NCBI GenBank assembly: GCA_024403715.1
Contig: JAKSRJ010000013.1
Location: 1 to 60,476, forward strand
DNA from: Saccharofermentans sp.
GTDB taxonomy: Bacteria; Bacillota; Clostridia; Saccharofermentanales; Saccharofermentanaceae
DNA length: 60,476 nucleotides
Reading direction: 5' to 3'
The notes beneath the pieces were generated by a model. The model saw only the letters and a program-made list of their open reading frames with translations, was not told where the DNA came from and did not search any database. The position numbers and the translations under genes are program-made. Numbering within the stretch: position 1 is the stretch's first letter; each line of letters starts with the position of its first letter. Below, one piece after another: positions 26,980 through 34,313 of the stretch.

Positions 26980-27541
26980 CCATCTGCGCCTTCAGTAAGC
27001 GAATCTCTTCTTTAATCGCATCGAGATTCTTACTGTCAGCTTCCTTTTCCTTACGAAAGGACACTTCCATAAGTCCAAATGCCAGCACACCCAAAAGCAA
27101 AATCGCTAGCGGTGTCTTAAGCACCTGCGCAATTAGTCCTATTCTAGGAATACTGGCCACAACCTTGCCCTTAATTGCACTTATATCTGTAGGAGTGTCC
27201 TCGACGTTGTTGGCATCTCCCTTGGTTGTTATTACATCACCATCTATATTAATGATTCTATGAACTATAAGCTCAAAACCATTTTGATAGACGACAACAT
27301 CATTTACATTATAAGTCTTTGCCTCGCGAACGATAATCAAATCATCTACGCTAAGCTCAGGCTCCATGCTTCCCGAGAGAACAACAGCGCACCCTGTACC
27401 AAACGGCATTGGCATCTGATTGCCTGTAAGACCTCTAGCGTTGGCCAAGTACATATTCACACCTATAGTCAGGCCCACTACTATGAGAAGTAACCGTCTT
27501 ACAAGATTTGTTAATATGCCCTTGTTATTCTTCTCGTTCAT
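26951..27541 (-). CDS. SipW-like signal peptidase I (Ser/His, ER-type)
   Basis: A 196-residue membrane peptidase of family S26B. One N-terminal span (about 16-34) leads to VVLSGSMEPELSVDD, which holds the nucleophile Ser58. His94 in ELIVHRI takes the place of the Lys general base used by ordinary bacterial type I peptidases, so this is the SipW/archaeal/ER type. TTKGDANN is the last conserved box, and a C-terminal span covers about residues 143-163. A charged helix (FRKEKEADSKNLDAIKEEIR) follows, likely cytoplasmic and coiled. It should cleave the TasA-like leaders encoded on either side. It overlaps the next gene by 29 nt. This is one of two such peptidases in the cluster. Confidence 0.87.
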   Translation of the reverse strand: MNEKNNKGILTNLVRRLLLIVVGLTIGVNMYLANARGLTGNQMPMPFGTGCAVVLSGSMEPELSVDDLIIVREAKTYNVNDVVVYQNGFELIVHRIINIDGDVITTKGDANNVEDTPTDISAIKGKVVASIPRIGLIAQVLKTPLAILLLGVLAFGLMEVSFRKEKEADSKNLDAIKEEIRLLKAQMDAEGKDEEE

Positions 27542-27546
27542 TTTTG

Positions 27547-28812
27547 TTAGTTAGCATCAATAACTTCTATATTCTTATGCTTATCGATGCTTAATCCTCC
27601 AGGTGTAACGTTATATCCATCATCTGGCTTCTTTATGCCAAGCGGAGTGATAACATTACATTTCTTATCGATTGCAGCCCAGTCGTCAGGTCTAATCATT
27701 AGCGTATTTGGCATAGCTACCATATAAAGCTCGATAGCCTGAACCTTACGTCCAATCGATACTGTAACTAAGTCCTTCTCGATTTCTATCTCAATACCAT
27801 CAAGCTTAGACTTACGATGGAGTCTGAACTTGTATTCCTGCTCCGCATCGTCGAAATATATCTTATGCTTGCCAGTATAGATTCTGTTAAATATGAATCT
27901 AGTGCTATCAAGAACCTCTGTTTCTTTGTTGCCAATCTTAATCTTGTGATTAGCCATGCCAGGAACAAAGCCTGTAACATATACTGGTGTTCTCCAGAGA
28001 ATAATCCAGATGAAGCCACAGCCTGTAATTAAACCTATAGCTAGCAGAATTAATGGGAGAATAGGGACCTTGTTGTCAGCACCATCTTCGATATAGGCAG
28101 GATTAATAGTAGAATCCACTTTGATGTTAAGAGTAAACTCCACATCCCTGCTTACCGCAGTATTTCCAAGAAGAGTGTCATTAAGATCATTAAGGATTAA
28201 CTCTTCTTGTTCTCCTACTTCATATGGCCACTGCCATTCAAATACATAGATAGCGCTGTTGTTAATGTCTAAGCTGTCTGAATCGGTATACTCTCTTAAC
28301 TCACTTACTGCTACCCATTCGTCTTCACTTCCGATAAGCCATTCACTGCCTTTATGTAGACGAACTACCATAGGTAAATCGTAGTCTTCAAGAGCAAAAA
28401 TGCTATCTAGGGTAAGAATATAGTCGATAGGAGCACTACCAGTATTCTTGATAGTGAACTCATATTCGTTAGAAGTACCAGGAGCTATTACCTTGTCCTC
28501 ATCTTCACTTAAGACTGTGATAGCGCCATCTTCATTTGTATAAAACTCTCTGAAGAGATTAATTGAAGTATTGGTCTCCCATCTAATATCTTCACTCTCG
28601 ATTAATACATCGGATGTGTTCTCATCATCGTCGGAATTCATTACCGAGGAAGAATTAGCAATATTGATAGTATTCCTGTCTCTTCCAGTAAAGTTACCTA
28701 ATAAACCGGATAAATAAGCCCACGTAAGAAGGATTATTAGTATTAAAAGCAATACTAAAATCCAAATATTACGGCCAGTATGGCGTACATTGTACTTCTT
28801 ATTATCGCTCAT
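27547..28812 (-). CDS. Membrane protein of the TasA-like cluster, unknown function
   Basis: A 421-residue protein when started at MSDNKKYNVRHTG (28812); a start at 28845 would add 11 residues that begin inside the hairpin region. Span one is at about 18-37. The extracellular part (about 45-240) has an acidic Ser strip and a beta domain with IAPGTSNEYEFTIKNTGSAP, the same APGT...EF pattern seen in the TasA-like protein at 28916, and VFEWQWPYE, matched by ITWAWPYE there. A second span at about 255-275 leads to a cytoplasmic part with a PEGA-like feel (HKIYFDDAEQEYKFRLHRKSK). A fibre-domain copy tethered to the membrane suggests an assembly base or minor subunit. No named family recognised. Confidence 0.7.
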   Translation of the reverse strand: MSDNKKYNVRHTGRNIWILVLLLILIILLTWAYLSGLLGNFTGRDRNTINIANSSSVMNSDDDENTSDVLIESEDIRWETNTSINLFREFYTNEDGAITVLSEDEDKVIAPGTSNEYEFTIKNTGSAPIDYILTLDSIFALEDYDLPMVVRLHKGSEWLIGSEDEWVAVSELREYTDSDSLDINNSAIYVFEWQWPYEVGEQEELILNDLNDTLLGNTAVSRDVEFTLNIKVDSTINPAYIEDGADNKVPILPLILLAIGLITGCGFIWIILWRTPVYVTGFVPGMANHKIKIGNKETEVLDSTRFIFNRIYTGKHKIYFDDAEQEYKFRLHRKSKLDGIEIEIEKDLVTVSIGRKVQAIELYMVAMPNTLMIRPDDWAAIDKKCNVITPLGIKKPDDGYNVTPGGLSIDKHKNIEVIDAN

Positions 28813-28849
28813 GTATTGTTTCCGATTTATATAGTATATAAACAACTAA

Positions 28850-28882
28850 GTGGGTAGGTGGCTATTAAGCCACCACACCCAC
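28850..28882 (-). terminator. Hairpin after the TasA-like gene (probable partial terminator)
   Basis: On the minus strand GTGGGT-GTGGTGGC pairs with GCCACC-TACCCAC around a TTAATA loop, followed by TTAGTTGTTTAT. It lies 34 nt after the stop at 28916 and just before the membrane-protein start. The imperfect T-run suggests partial termination, which would give far more of the upstream TasA-like protein than of the downstream genes. Confidence 0.6.
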
Positions 28883-28915
28883 CAATAAGCTGTGTATTAA
28901 ATTAACATTAATGAA

Positions 28916-29611
28916 TTAGTCAATCTGAGTTACAGTTGCAGTTACTGCAAGACTGATTGTAGCTGGAGTTGTTGCATTACCAAGCGCTGTATCGAATTCA
29001 TCGACCTGACGATCATAAGTAGTATTCGCCTCATATGGCCAAGCCCATGTAATAGCCTGTGTTGCTGCTGAAATAGTAGTAAGAGGTGCATATGTTCTGG
29101 ATAAATCGCTTTCAATAGCACTCTCGACTACCTCTTCAAACTGTTGTGCAGATGTATAATCTCTTCCATAATACACGTGATCACCAACAGTTATAACGAT
29201 TGGACAATAAAACTGTGCCTCATCACCAGTACCCACAGTCCAATCTGCATCTACACCAATTTCAAAATCAGCTACATATGTTACAGCTACAGCAACCTCT
29301 GGAGTACCGGAAACACTAATAGCTGCGAGGTTTCCTGTTGTTCCAGGTGCTATTACTTTGTCAGTAGTTGAAGACTTAACAGACAAAGTACCTGTATAGC
29401 TGTATGGTGTACCATTATCTGTATTATACTCTGTTGCAAATGCTGTATCGCCAGCACCACTAACAGTAACACCAAAATGTGCAACTCTAGCAGAATCTGT
29501 AGAGCTACCAGATGTTGTGTACTTAGCAAGAGTTCCGCTGATAATGCTTGATGTCAACATGACTGCAATCAACAAACCTGATGCTGTTCTCATCATAATA
29601 TTCTTTTTCAT
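28916..29611 (-). CDS. TasA/camelysin-like SipW-dependent fibre protein
   Basis: A 231-residue exported protein. The leader MKKNIMMRTASGLLIA is followed by IISGTLAKYTTSGSSTDSAR and VAHFGV, a clear SipW-dependent junction. The mature beta-sandwich part has KVIAPGTTGNLAAISVSG, VAVTYVADFEIGVD, AWPYEANTTYDRQVDEFD and ends VTATVTQID. The family (M73/camelysin, TasA) includes biofilm fibre subunits and a casein-cleaving surface protein. AAGGAAGGGG stands 7 nt before the ATG. The gene has a hairpin terminator behind it and a signal peptidase gene 61 nt ahead, so it is likely the most expressed gene of the cluster. Residue content (Thr, Ala, Ser rich, no Cys beyond FYCP) fits an exported polymer. Confidence 0.85.
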   Translation of the reverse strand: MKKNIMMRTASGLLIAVMLTSSIISGTLAKYTTSGSSTDSARVAHFGVTVSGAGDTAFATEYNTDNGTPYSYTGTLSVKSSTTDKVIAPGTTGNLAAISVSGTPEVAVAVTYVADFEIGVDADWTVGTGDEAQFYCPIVITVGDHVYYGRDYTSAQQFEEVVESAIESDLSRTYAPLTTISAATQAITWAWPYEANTTYDRQVDEFDTALGNATTPATISLAVTATVTQID

Positions 29612-29672
29612 AAAATATTCCCCTTCCTTTTTATACTTGATAGCTGTATAAATACACGCTATGAAGGACTAA

Positions 29673-30332
29673 TTAATTGTCGGCAGAATCTTTTTCTCCA
29701 GCCTTGGAGCGAAGTTCTGCAAGTTCTTTGAGCAACGCATCTGTATCTTCCTTCTGCGCCTTCTCATAAAGCTTTCTTCTGATGTAGTCGTAACCAACTA
29801 ATAAAATAATTGGTAGTACTACACAGACGATAAGGCCCTGAGTAGTCTGCATGAACATAGCTACATTGCCTGCTCCTGCGATTCTTAACTTGTAACGGCC
29901 AACAAGATTGTCAGCTGGAACAAGACTAGAATCTGGTGTGTTGTTGGCATCACCCTGTGTGCGCCATGCAATTGCACCATTTTCAGTTGTCACTTCGATG
30001 ACTCTGTGGGTAACGACTGATGAACCATTACCAGCAGGATCAAAGAATGCGATAACATCACCTTCATTAACTTCTTCTGCTTCCAATGTATCGCAAATGA
30101 TGAGATCACCACTTTGGATATTAGGATACATGGAGTCTGTGAGTACAATAAGTGGAACTACAGAACCAAAGTTTGGAACCTTACCAGGATTCGAATAACT
30201 TCTTACGATTAAGGTAATATTAACGATTAAGATTGGAACCAAAATGATACAAAGGATGATTCCTACAATCGTCATTATCTTAAAAGAAAGAGTTGACGCT
30301 TCCTTTTCCTGCTTATTATCAGCCACATTCAT
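29673..30332 (-). CDS. SipW-like signal peptidase I (Ser/His, ER-type)
   Basis: A 219-residue S26B peptidase. Span one at about 20-42 precedes PLIVLTDSMYPNIQSGD with nucleophile Ser67, and VVTHRVIEV supplies His109 as base. TQGDANNTPDSS is the conserved box before the second span (about 160-180). A charged C-terminal helix rich in Glu, Lys and Leu ends the protein. AGGAG abuts the ATG at 30332, too close for normal initiation, so the true start may be the GTG at 30326, which sits 6 nt after it. It is the first gene of the minus-strand cluster, with a good promoter 27 bp upstream, and precedes a TasA-like substrate. It differs clearly in sequence from the second peptidase at 26951. Confidence 0.87.
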   Translation of the reverse strand: MNVADNKQEKEASTLSFKIMTIVGIILCIILVPILIVNITLIVRSYSNPGKVPNFGSVVPLIVLTDSMYPNIQSGDLIICDTLEAEEVNEGDVIAFFDPAGNGSSVVTHRVIEVTTENGAIAWRTQGDANNTPDSSLVPADNLVGRYKLRIAGAGNVAMFMQTTQGLIVCVVLPIILLVGYDYIRRKLYEKAQKEDTDALLKELAELRSKAGEKDSADN

Positions 30333-30358
30333 CTCCTCAGTTATAGTCAGGTAACTGT

Positions 30359-30387
30359 ATTATAAAGGTGCATTTCCAACTTAGCAA
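30359..30387 (-). promoter_or_regulatory. Sigma-A promoter of the SipW/TasA-like cluster
   Basis: On the minus strand TTGCTA (30382-30387) and a perfect TATAAT (30359-30364) are 17 bp apart. Transcription would begin near 30352, about 20 nt before the start codon. This is the best promoter in the surface-protein region. Confidence 0.75.
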
Positions 30388-30406
30388 TAAAAGCATGAAG
30401 AAATTT

Positions 30407-30430
30407 TGACCATTTTTAACAAAACGGTCA
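30407..30430. promoter_or_regulatory. Inverted repeat upstream of the SipW/TasA promoter
   Basis: TGACC (30407-30411) and GGTCA (30426-30430) are inverted, with TTTT/AAAA inside extending the dyad apart from one mismatch. It is about 20 bp upstream of the -35 on the minus strand, the normal place for an activator. It could equally serve the plus-strand transcript that may start nearby. Confidence 0.4.
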
Positions 30431-30439
30431 CATTTGAAC

Positions 30440-30586
30440 GCTATTTAGAGTGTTGTCGCATCTATAGAAAAACTGCCTAAAGAGTGATATCATATGCACA
30501 AGAAAAGCACAGTCCACTTGGACGGTTGCCTCGGAATAGTTAATGCCTACCCAAGAACACCAATCCTTATGGGTAGGTTTTTATTT
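30440..30586 (+). ncRNA. Possible small RNA or leader ending in a strong terminator
   Basis: The plus strand here has no credible coding frame but several short stems, including GTCC-ACTT-GGAC near 30511, and ends in a strong intrinsic terminator: CCTACCCA (30546-30553) pairs with TGGGTAGG (30570-30577), then TTTTTATTT. No plus-strand gene lies upstream, so the terminator must serve a small RNA or an attenuated leader of the SDR gene that starts 135 nt later. It does not match 6S, SRP, tmRNA or any riboswitch signature I can recall. The 5' end is a guess. Confidence 0.35.
30546..30586 (+). terminator. Strong intrinsic terminator without an upstream gene
   Basis: An 8-bp GC-rich stem with a 16-nt loop is followed directly by five T residues and a further TTT. 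The only thing upstream on this strand is the putative small RNA described above. Confidence 0.75.
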
Positions 30587-30720
30587 ACCTTTTTCTCTGA
30601 TACCTAGTATCAAAGAAGGCAAATAGCTTTATAACTAACACGATTACACTAATCAATAAGCCGATTAGCGCAATCATTAGGGAAAGAATATTGGTAAATT
30701 ATTTCTTAAGGATACCTATT

Positions 30721-31419
30721 ATGAATAACAAAGTCGTAGTAATAACAGGTGGCGCACACGGAATTGGCAAGTGCATTACTGAAGAATTCAAAAAAAATGG
30801 AAGTCTCGTAGAAGTTATCGATATTCTTCCAGGAGATCACTTCGTTGGAGATTTATCTAAGAAAGAAGACATTGAAGCCTTTGCGTCTTATGTTATCGAG
30901 AAGCATGGGCACATCGATGTGCTTGTTAATAACGCAGCGCCTCTAATGAAGGGCATAGACGACTGCTCTTACGATGAATTCGAGTATGCACTTAAGGTCG
31001 GAGTTACAGCACCGTTTTATCTAACTAAGCTATTTAACCGCTATTTTGCTGATGGTGCCAGTGTTATTAATATCTCCTCTTCACGTGATCGCATGAGCCA
31101 GGCACAGACAGAGAGCTACAGCGCTGCTAAGGGAGGAATCGCTTCTCTAACACACGCTCTCATGATGAGTCTTAGAGGCCGCGTTAGAGTGAACTCCATT
31201 TCGCCTGGATGGATAGATACAGATTATGTCGTATACGAAGGACCAGACGCATACCAGCAGCCAAGCGGAGGCGTCGGTAATCCTATGGATATAGCAAATA
31301 TGGTTTTATATTTATGCTCAGATAAAGCATCGTTTATTAACGGCGAGAACATCACCATCGACGGCGGCATGACAAAGCAGATGATCTACCACGGCGAAGA
31401 TGGCTGGAGGTTGGAGTGA
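30721..31419 (+). CDS. Short-chain dehydrogenase/reductase
   Basis: A 232-residue classical SDR from the ATG at 30721, which has AAGGA 8 nt upstream; an ATG at 30691 would add ten residues without a ribosome site. TGGAHGIGK is the cofactor glycine motif, NNAAP the stabilising motif, NISSSRDR includes the catalytic Ser, and YSAAK has the catalytic Tyr and Lys. NGENITIDGGMTKQ ends the fold as usual. It is likely an NAD(P)-dependent oxidoreductase for an alcohol or keto substrate; a fatty-acid or sugar alcohol role cannot be separated. It stands alone, convergent to the regulator gene at 31583. Confidence 0.85.
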   Translation: MNNKVVVITGGAHGIGKCITEEFKKNGSLVEVIDILPGDHFVGDLSKKEDIEAFASYVIEKHGHIDVLVNNAAPLMKGIDDCSYDEFEYALKVGVTAPFYLTKLFNRYFADGASVINISSSRDRMSQAQTESYSAAKGGIASLTHALMMSLRGRVRVNSISPGWIDTDYVVYEGPDAYQQPSGGVGNPMDIANMVLYLCSDKASFINGENITIDGGMTKQMIYHGEDGWRLE

Positions 31420-31562
31420 TGATTATAACTAGCACTGATATTTAAGTATTATTCTCACTTATTATATCTTCAAATTCTGCTTCTGGAGATCCATTACATA
31501 TTGTGAACTTAATTTGTAATTGAGAATTCAATTAATTTCATTGTATTTCCATTCCTTTGTTA

Positions 31563-31590
31563 TTCACTATGTATAGTGAAACTTATTTTT
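31563..31590 (+). terminator. Possible terminator after the SDR gene
   Basis: TTCACTA (31563-31569) pairs with TAGTGAA (31574-31580), followed by ACTTATTTTT. The stem is AT-rich and the tail overlaps the end of the convergent gene, so strength is uncertain. The 140 bp between the SDR stop and this hairpin hold nothing else I can identify. Confidence 0.4.
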
Positions 31591-33025
31591 CATCCGCATA
31601 GTATTTCTGCTTTGAACTCTTCGGCTTATCTGGATACATTAACTTAATTACGCCTTCTTCAATCAATGGCTGAATTCTGGTGCGAATTGCATATGACACA
31701 TCTTTGATATCGAAGAAATCTGCTATTTCTTTTCGAGTACGCGGTGTTCTGCAAAAATCTATTACAGAAAAGTATTCACCTACAGTGATATTGTCAGTTG
31801 GCTCAGTATCGTTATATAGAATAACAGTAAAAGTTCCTCTCTCATCCAAAAACAGAGGTTCACTAAGATTACTATCTTTCATCAGTTTTCGTATAGTTGG
31901 TATACCTGAATATCTATTCTCCGTAACACCAAGAATCTCTAGTTCAGATGCTAACACAGGATTTCTAGTATCAGGCTGAATTTTACCTAATTGATCAACT
32001 CTAATTCTTCCATATATACCACCAGGATTCTTAATCTCGATTCTGTTGTTATACATTATTATTTGTATCGGCATACCTTCTGTGTGAATACTATAGTCAC
32101 GATGAACTAACGCATTCAATATAGCTTCTCTTACTGCAAGAATAGGATATTCAGTTATATCAATCCTTTTACCCGAAGAAGGATTTATAACAGTGGAGTT
32201 CTTCATATTTTTTCTTACGAAACTCAATGCACCATCTAACATTTCATTAATAGTTCCGATTATTCGCTTATTGTCGATAAATCGCTCTTGCATCGTTCCA
32301 AGATCACCCAGTTTCTCTCCTGGCACAACAATCGCAGTTATACACAGTTGAGGGAAATATGCTTGTGGATATGGGCTAAAATTTAATACCGAGCTAACCG
32401 TAGCACAATCGCCTGATTTTATGCTCATCAAATCATATATTGCATCGTCTGCTAATGTAGATAAATTTGGTCTATTGTTTTTTAGTAGATTAATGTAATT
32501 ACTCAAAAGATTATGATCTAGAGCATTGATTGGCGCTCTAGATACTTCACGAATATCGTCTTGGTATTTTTTGCGATATGCTTCAAAACTGTATATTTCA
32601 TATTCAGTCATTCGCTCATCACTGTCGCCACATCTGATGTATGAGCCTCTTAGTCTACCACTTCCACTATAGAAAACTGGGCGATCTACAATATCGGCAG
32701 CTGGTATTTCTGCGGAAACAAAGAACCTATTATTCTTCTCAACTACAGTTAGCTGAGGTCTGACAACTGGTTCCATTTGCAAGCATTGCTCGTTGATTTT
32801 CTTTTGAATATCTTGAGGATCATAAACCCCGACTTCTTCATAATCCGAGTCTTCGTTTATTCCAAAAACAATTACTCCTCCATCATCTTGATTAGAAAAG
32901 CTGGATAATGTGTCATATAATCTTTGTGGGCAGCCCAAATTAGCACTCTTAATTTCTCTAGTCCGTGTTTCACATTTCTCTCGCTGAATTAATTCTAATA
33001 GTTCTAGTAATTCTTCTGATGTCAT
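31583..33025 (-). CDS. AlbA_2-domain ATPase-like transcriptional regulator
   Basis: A 480-residue protein. Residues 15-140 form an AlbA_2 (Schlafen-like) domain with TREIKSANLG, SFSNQDDGGVIVFGINED and SYIRCGDSDERMTEYEI. Residues about 285-400 form a GHKL ATPase-like region with REAILNALVHRDYSIH, IQIIMYNNRIEIKNPGG and NPVLASELEILGVTENRYSGI. The end is a winged helix (TRKEIADFFDIKDVSYAIR). This order is common in clostridial regulators once labelled RecG-like; some are linked to stress or phage response, but function is mostly unknown. GGAGG precedes the ATG. TATAAT at 33050-33055 gives a very short leader and is overlapped by repeats, suggesting self-repression. Confidence 0.82.
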   Translation of the reverse strand: MTSEELLELLELIQREKCETRTREIKSANLGCPQRLYDTLSSFSNQDDGGVIVFGINEDSDYEEVGVYDPQDIQKKINEQCLQMEPVVRPQLTVVEKNNRFFVSAEIPAADIVDRPVFYSGSGRLRGSYIRCGDSDERMTEYEIYSFEAYRKKYQDDIREVSRAPINALDHNLLSNYINLLKNNRPNLSTLADDAIYDLMSIKSGDCATVSSVLNFSPYPQAYFPQLCITAIVVPGEKLGDLGTMQERFIDNKRIIGTINEMLDGALSFVRKNMKNSTVINPSSGKRIDITEYPILAVREAILNALVHRDYSIHTEGMPIQIIMYNNRIEIKNPGGIYGRIRVDQLGKIQPDTRNPVLASELEILGVTENRYSGIPTIRKLMKDSNLSEPLFLDERGTFTVILYNDTEPTDNITVGEYFSVIDFCRTPRTRKEIADFFDIKDVSYAIRTRIQPLIEEGVIKLMYPDKPKSSKQKYYADEK

Positions 33026-33029
33026 ATTA

Positions 33030-33178
33030 TCCTCCTGAAATTCACTGAAATTATACCATGAAGTTCAAGTATTTTCAGGTTAATTCGTTCAAAATATCTA
33101 GTTTTACATCAAAATTCAGGAAAATTCATCTAATTTCAAGAATTATCAGGATTCATCAAGAAATTCTACAAACAGAAT
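33030..33178. repeat. Word array upstream of the AlbA_2 regulator
   Basis: CTGAAATT occurs at 33035-33042 and 33045-33052, exactly 10 bp apart and next to the -10. Further copies of related words (TCAGGAAAATTCATC near 33116 and TCAGGATTCATC near 33146, plus TTTCAGG near 33073) continue for about 140 bp. The gap between the regulator and the alanine symporter remnant holds nothing else. Phased copies around a promoter fit a multi-site operator. Confidence 0.55.
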
Positions 33179-33191
33179 AATTATAAGTAGC

Positions 33192-33763
33192 TTACAAATA
33201 ATGATTCTTTACTGTCTCTACGAGCTTACCTGAGAGCAAGAACAAAGCTATAAGGTTAGGTACTACCATAAAGCCATTAAATGTATCTGCGATATCCCAC
33301 AAAAGCCCCAGGTCAATCGCCGCACCTACAATAGATACGAATGAGTAGATAACAAGAAAAGGTCTTACAGATTTACTTCCAAAGATAAACTCGATACATC
33401 TAGAGCCATAAAGTCCCCAGCCAATGATGGTCGAGAATGCAAAGCAGCACATTGATACTGCAGTAAAGAGCGATACCCAGCTACCATATGTACTAGTAAA
33501 GCCTGCGATATTACCAGTACCGACTGTACCACTAACGCAGTACATACGGCCTGAAATGGGCTCATAGCACCTTCTTTGGTCTTCTCCTTAGAGAATATCT
33601 TGCCGATGGTGTTACGCATCGAATCTTTAAATTTTCTAACCTGGATAAAATTAGTCTTAATGCTAAGAAGAAGTCCTACGCCAATGATGCAGATCATGGC
33701 AGGAAGTCCCCAGATAAAATTGTTCAAATAAGAATTAATGGTTTCAATTGTCTGAAGCCACAT
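33192..33763 (-). pseudogene. Decayed sodium:alanine symporter (AGCS) gene
   Basis: The first 75 codons from 33763 read as a normal AGCS N-terminus (NSYLNNFIWGLPAMICIIGV, KEGAMSPFQAVCTAL). The frame then shifts, and a second frame ending at 33192 picks up GTVGTGNIAG, which in intact symporters follows directly after the CTAL segment. Straight after IAG the sequence jumps to FTSTYGSWVSLFTA and FAFSTIIGWGLYGSR, which belong near the C-terminus, and ends normally (NLIALFLLSG). So the gene has one frameshift and an internal deletion of about 250 codons. About 190 codons remain of the usual 450. A start at 33545 is an artefact of the second frame. Confidence 0.85.
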
Positions 33764-33805
33764 TGTCGTTCACCCCTATGTAGTTGTAATGGAGCTTAAG
33801 TCTAA

Positions 33806-33953
33806 CATAACCATGTGTAGTTAATCTACATGAGGGTTATGTGTTATTGATCGAATCGAACGAAGTGATGAGATCAATAACTCATAACCGCCGCGAAGGC
33901 GGAAGCCGAGAGCGTAGCCCACGCATACTTCCGGCCACCACTATCCCTTAGGG
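33806..33953 (+). repeat. Structured palindromic intergenic element
   Basis: A dense set of stems. CATAACC (33806-33812) can pair with GGTTATG (33835-33841), but GGTTATG can instead pair with a second CATAACC (33883-33889), enclosing TTATTGATC / GATCAATAA (33844-33852, 33872-33880). CCGCC-GCGAA-GGCGG (33888-33902) and a GGAAG...CTTCC stem around GCGT...ACGC follow, then CCCTTAGGG and a T-run. The region is GC-richer than its surroundings and has the words GAACGAAGTGA and GAGAGCGTAGC common in dispersed palindromic repeats. It may be a REP-like element or a switchable leader. It fills most of the 273-bp gap before the next gene. Confidence 0.5.
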
Positions 33954-34036
33954 TTCTTTTTTGTTGCCACTTAATGATTATTTAATAATTTCCCCTGTAT
34001 AGTATGCCCATACAAATCAAACGGAGGAATTACACA

Positions 34037-34291
34037 ATGAATAAGACAGAATTTATCAATAGATTAGTAGCAGAAGCCGGTATCACTAATGATCAGGCAA
34101 CAGCAGTTAATGAGATTATGGAAAACCACAGCTTTATTGGTAAGAACAGTAAGAGAGCAGTTGAATCTGAAATTGCAGGTGCTCTTAACATAGACGATGC
34201 AGAAGCAGTTAGAATCTCAGACATAGCATCTGGAATCATCGCATCCGCTATTAAGGATAAGCTCAAGCATCCATTTGGCGGTAGAGATTAA
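34037..34291 (+). CDS. Small helical protein with HU-like N-terminus
   Basis: An 84-residue soluble protein from the ATG at 34037, which has GGAGG 9 nt upstream; an ATG at 34004 lacks one. MNKTEFINRLVAEAGITN and NEIMENHS resemble the first two helices of HU/IHF proteins, but the arms and DNA-binding beta-ribbon are absent. Instead it continues with helical EIAGALNIDDAEAVRISDIAS and a basic end KDKLKHPFGG. It may be a small DNA-associated or partner-binding protein; I do not recognise a family. It stands alone after a weak TATAGT promoter near 33995-34000. Confidence 0.7.
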   Translation: MNKTEFINRLVAEAGITNDQATAVNEIMENHSFIGKNSKRAVESEIAGALNIDDAEAVRISDIASGIIASAIKDKLKHPFGGRD

Positions 34292-34313
34292 GCTTCTTAT
34301 TAGATATTTCAAT

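Noticed and set aside
30440..30586. 6S RNA, SRP RNA or tmRNA
   Set aside because: None of the conserved sequence blocks (for example the SRP GGAAGCAG loop or the tmRNA CCA end with tRNA-like arm) is present.
33365..33763. 132-residue intact protein at the AGCS locus
   Set aside because: Only the first 75 codons match the family; the rest is out-of-frame translation after the frameshift.
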